Shown here: positions 62,879 through 64,000 of the stretch, piece after piece
Numbering within the stretch: the first letter of the stretch is position 1
How the letters are laid out: each line of letters begins with the position of its first letter
Position numbers and translations under genes: made by a program
The notes under the pieces: generated by a model
The model's input: the letters and a program-made list of their open reading frames with translations, nothing else
Told to the model about the DNA's origin: nothing
The model's database searches: none
DNA from: Clostridiales bacterium
GTDB taxonomy: Bacteria; Bacillota; Clostridia; Christensenellales; Borkfalkiaceae
Direction of reading: 5' to 3'
Length of the DNA stretch: 64,000 nt
Assembly (NCBI GenBank): GCA_015069295.1
Contig: SVIW01000001.1
Location: 1 to 64,000, forward strand

Positions 62879-64000
62879 TCAGTCTTCTATTCTTTCTATT
62901 TCTCCAAAAAGCGAAATGCCGTTTGCCTTATTGATTTTCAGCGTAACGAACTTGCCTATAAGATTTTTCTCGCTCTTGAAATACCCCATTCTGCCAAATT
63001 CGTCCCGTCCTAAATACAAACCTTTTTTCTCGTCGTAGTCTTCGCACAAAATCTCCACCGATTTCCCAAGATATTTTTCCGATTTTTTGCGAGTGAGCGA
63101 GTTGACGAGTTCCACAAGCCGCATTATGCGGTCTTTTTGGATATCTTCGGGAATTTGCCCGTCCATTTCCGCCGCTTTCGTACCCTGCCGTTTGGAATAC
63201 ACGAACGTAAACGCCGAAGCGTAATCGACCGTTTTTACAAGGTCTTCCGTTTGCAGATAATCCTCCTCCGTCTCTCCGGGGAATCCGACGATGATATCCG
63301 TCGTTACTTCCGCCTCCGGCAAACGGGATTTTAACATAGCAATCTCGTCAAGATATTTTTCCCGCGTATAACGACGGTTCATCGCCTGTAAAATCGCGTT
63401 CGAGCCCGATTGTACGGGCAGATGCACCAATCGGCAAATCTTACGGTGCTTTTCCATTACCTTTACGACGTCCTCGGTAAAATCCTTGGGGTGGCTGGTC
63501 ATAAACCGAACTCGGAATTTCCCTTCGATGCTTGCCACTTCGTCCAAAAGCTGCGCAAACGAGGTTTTTACTTTCCCATCCGTGCCGTACGAATTGACGT
63601 TTTGCCCCAAAAGCGTGATTTCTTTATACCCTGCCGCCACCAATTTTTTTACTTCGTTTAGAATATGTTCGGGTTTTCTCGAGCGCTCGCGCCCGCGCAC
63701 GTAAGGAACGATGCAATACGAGCAGAAATTATTACAGCCGTACATAATGTTCACCCAAGCGTTGGGATAGCTCGTGCGATAGGCGTCGTCAAACTCGACG
63801 ATTTCCCCTTCTTTTTCACGGATTTCAATCACCTTTTTCTTTTGTGCTTTTTTCCGCGCAATCAAATTGCCAAGCTCTTCTAAATTTAAAGTACCGAACA
63901 TAATATCGATAAACGGGAATTTCTTTTTCAAAATATCCGTTTTTCCTTTTTCTTGGGTCATACAACCGCCGACGGCAATAAGCAAATTAGGCTTTTGTTT
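62879..64000 (-). CDS. miaB: tRNA-2-methylthio-N6-dimethylallyladenosine synthase (5' end missing)
   Basis: 374 codons are visible; the beginning lies beyond the window. MYGCNNFCSYCIVPYVRGRERSR contains the radical-SAM CxxxCxxC motif, the upstream VGGCM cysteine belongs to the second iron-sulfur site, and the TRAM domain ends the protein (GKFVTLKINKANGISLFGEIERI). It adds a methylthio group to i6A37 made by MiaA. Order miaB-mutS-mutL-miaA is conserved. Confidence 0.94.
   Translation of the reverse strand, partial: KQKPNLLIAVGGCMTQEKGKTDILKKKFPFIDIMFGTLNLEELGNLIARKKAQKKKVIEIREKEGEIVEFDDAYRTSYPNAWVNIMYGCNNFCSYCIVPYVRGRERSRKPEHILNEVKKLVAAGYKEITLLGQNVNSYGTDGKVKTSFAQLLDEVASIEGKFRVRFMTSHPKDFTEDVVKVMEKHRKICRLVHLPVQSGSNAILQAMNRRYTREKYLDEIAMLKSRLPEAEVTTDIIVGFPGETEEDYLQTEDLVKTVDYASAFTFVYSKRQGTKAAEMDGQIPEDIQKDRIMRLVELVNSLTRKKSEKYLGKSVEILCEDYDEKKGLYLGRDEFGRMGYFKSEKNLIGKFVTLKINKANGISLFGEIERIED

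Overview
The window looks like a chromosomal segment of an anaerobic, endospore-forming Firmicute (Bacillota, Clostridia-type), probably an uncultured gut lineage. Direct support: spo0A, spoIIID and a ylxY-type deacetylase; a class III (oxygen-sensitive) ribonucleotide reductase with its activase; pta-ackA acetate fermentation; HPr kinase; and conserved Firmicutes gene orders (ylxY-ymxG, yceD-rpmF, miaB-mutS-mutL-miaA-ynbB). Base composition looks intermediate and even. Almost all genes lie on the minus strand. I saw no phage, insertion sequence or CRISPR array. The taxon below class is a guess.

Layout. 1-4.9 kb: an alpha-mannosidase (GH38), a sugar-kinase-like phosphotransferase and a divergent AraC-type regulator, probably a host-glycan locus; a repeat/terminator region precedes it. 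4.9-8.2 kb: a compact cassette encoding a 48-residue peptide or lipoprotein, an HprK-like kinase, a PqqD-like chaperone, a soluble S26B-like peptidase and an ABC exporter. It resembles a ribosomal-peptide (RiPP) pathway without a recognised cyclase and is the best candidate for an undescribed system. 8.2-14.4 kb: cyclophilin, dCMP deaminase, groESL, spo0A with its phospho-acceptor aspartate replaced, an ABC-F ATPase and acyl carrier protein.

14.5-27.5 kb: a long minus-strand gene train, uvrC - Cof phosphatase - hprK - U32 protease-like protein - mutS2 - ylxY - ymxG - deoxyinosine glycosylase - tex. 27.5-33.4 kb: ArsR repressor, copper ATPase, yceD-rpmF and pta-ackA. 33.6-35.3 kb: tmcAL, then tRNA-Thr(CGT) with duplicated pieces of its own 3' end, repeated terminators and a highly structured palindromic element.

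35.4-52.1 kb: a SPOR-like membrane protein, nrdDG behind four NrdR boxes, a rho homologue lacking several catalytic residues, a metallo-hydrolase, a DUF1934 protein, tyrA, spoIIID, a type IIA topoisomerase pair, helD and argS. 52.2-64 kb: ychF, a cysteine-motif protein, mtnN, ung, a membrane HTH protein, ynbB, miaA, mutL, mutS and a 5'-truncated miaB.

Functionally the segment is mostly housekeeping (repair, tRNA modification, translation, DNA topology, acetate metabolism) with sporulation control scattered through it. Three or four genes have a well-formed promoter placed so that transcripts would start at, or within ten bases of, the start codon, which suggests leaderless or near-leaderless mRNAs are common here.
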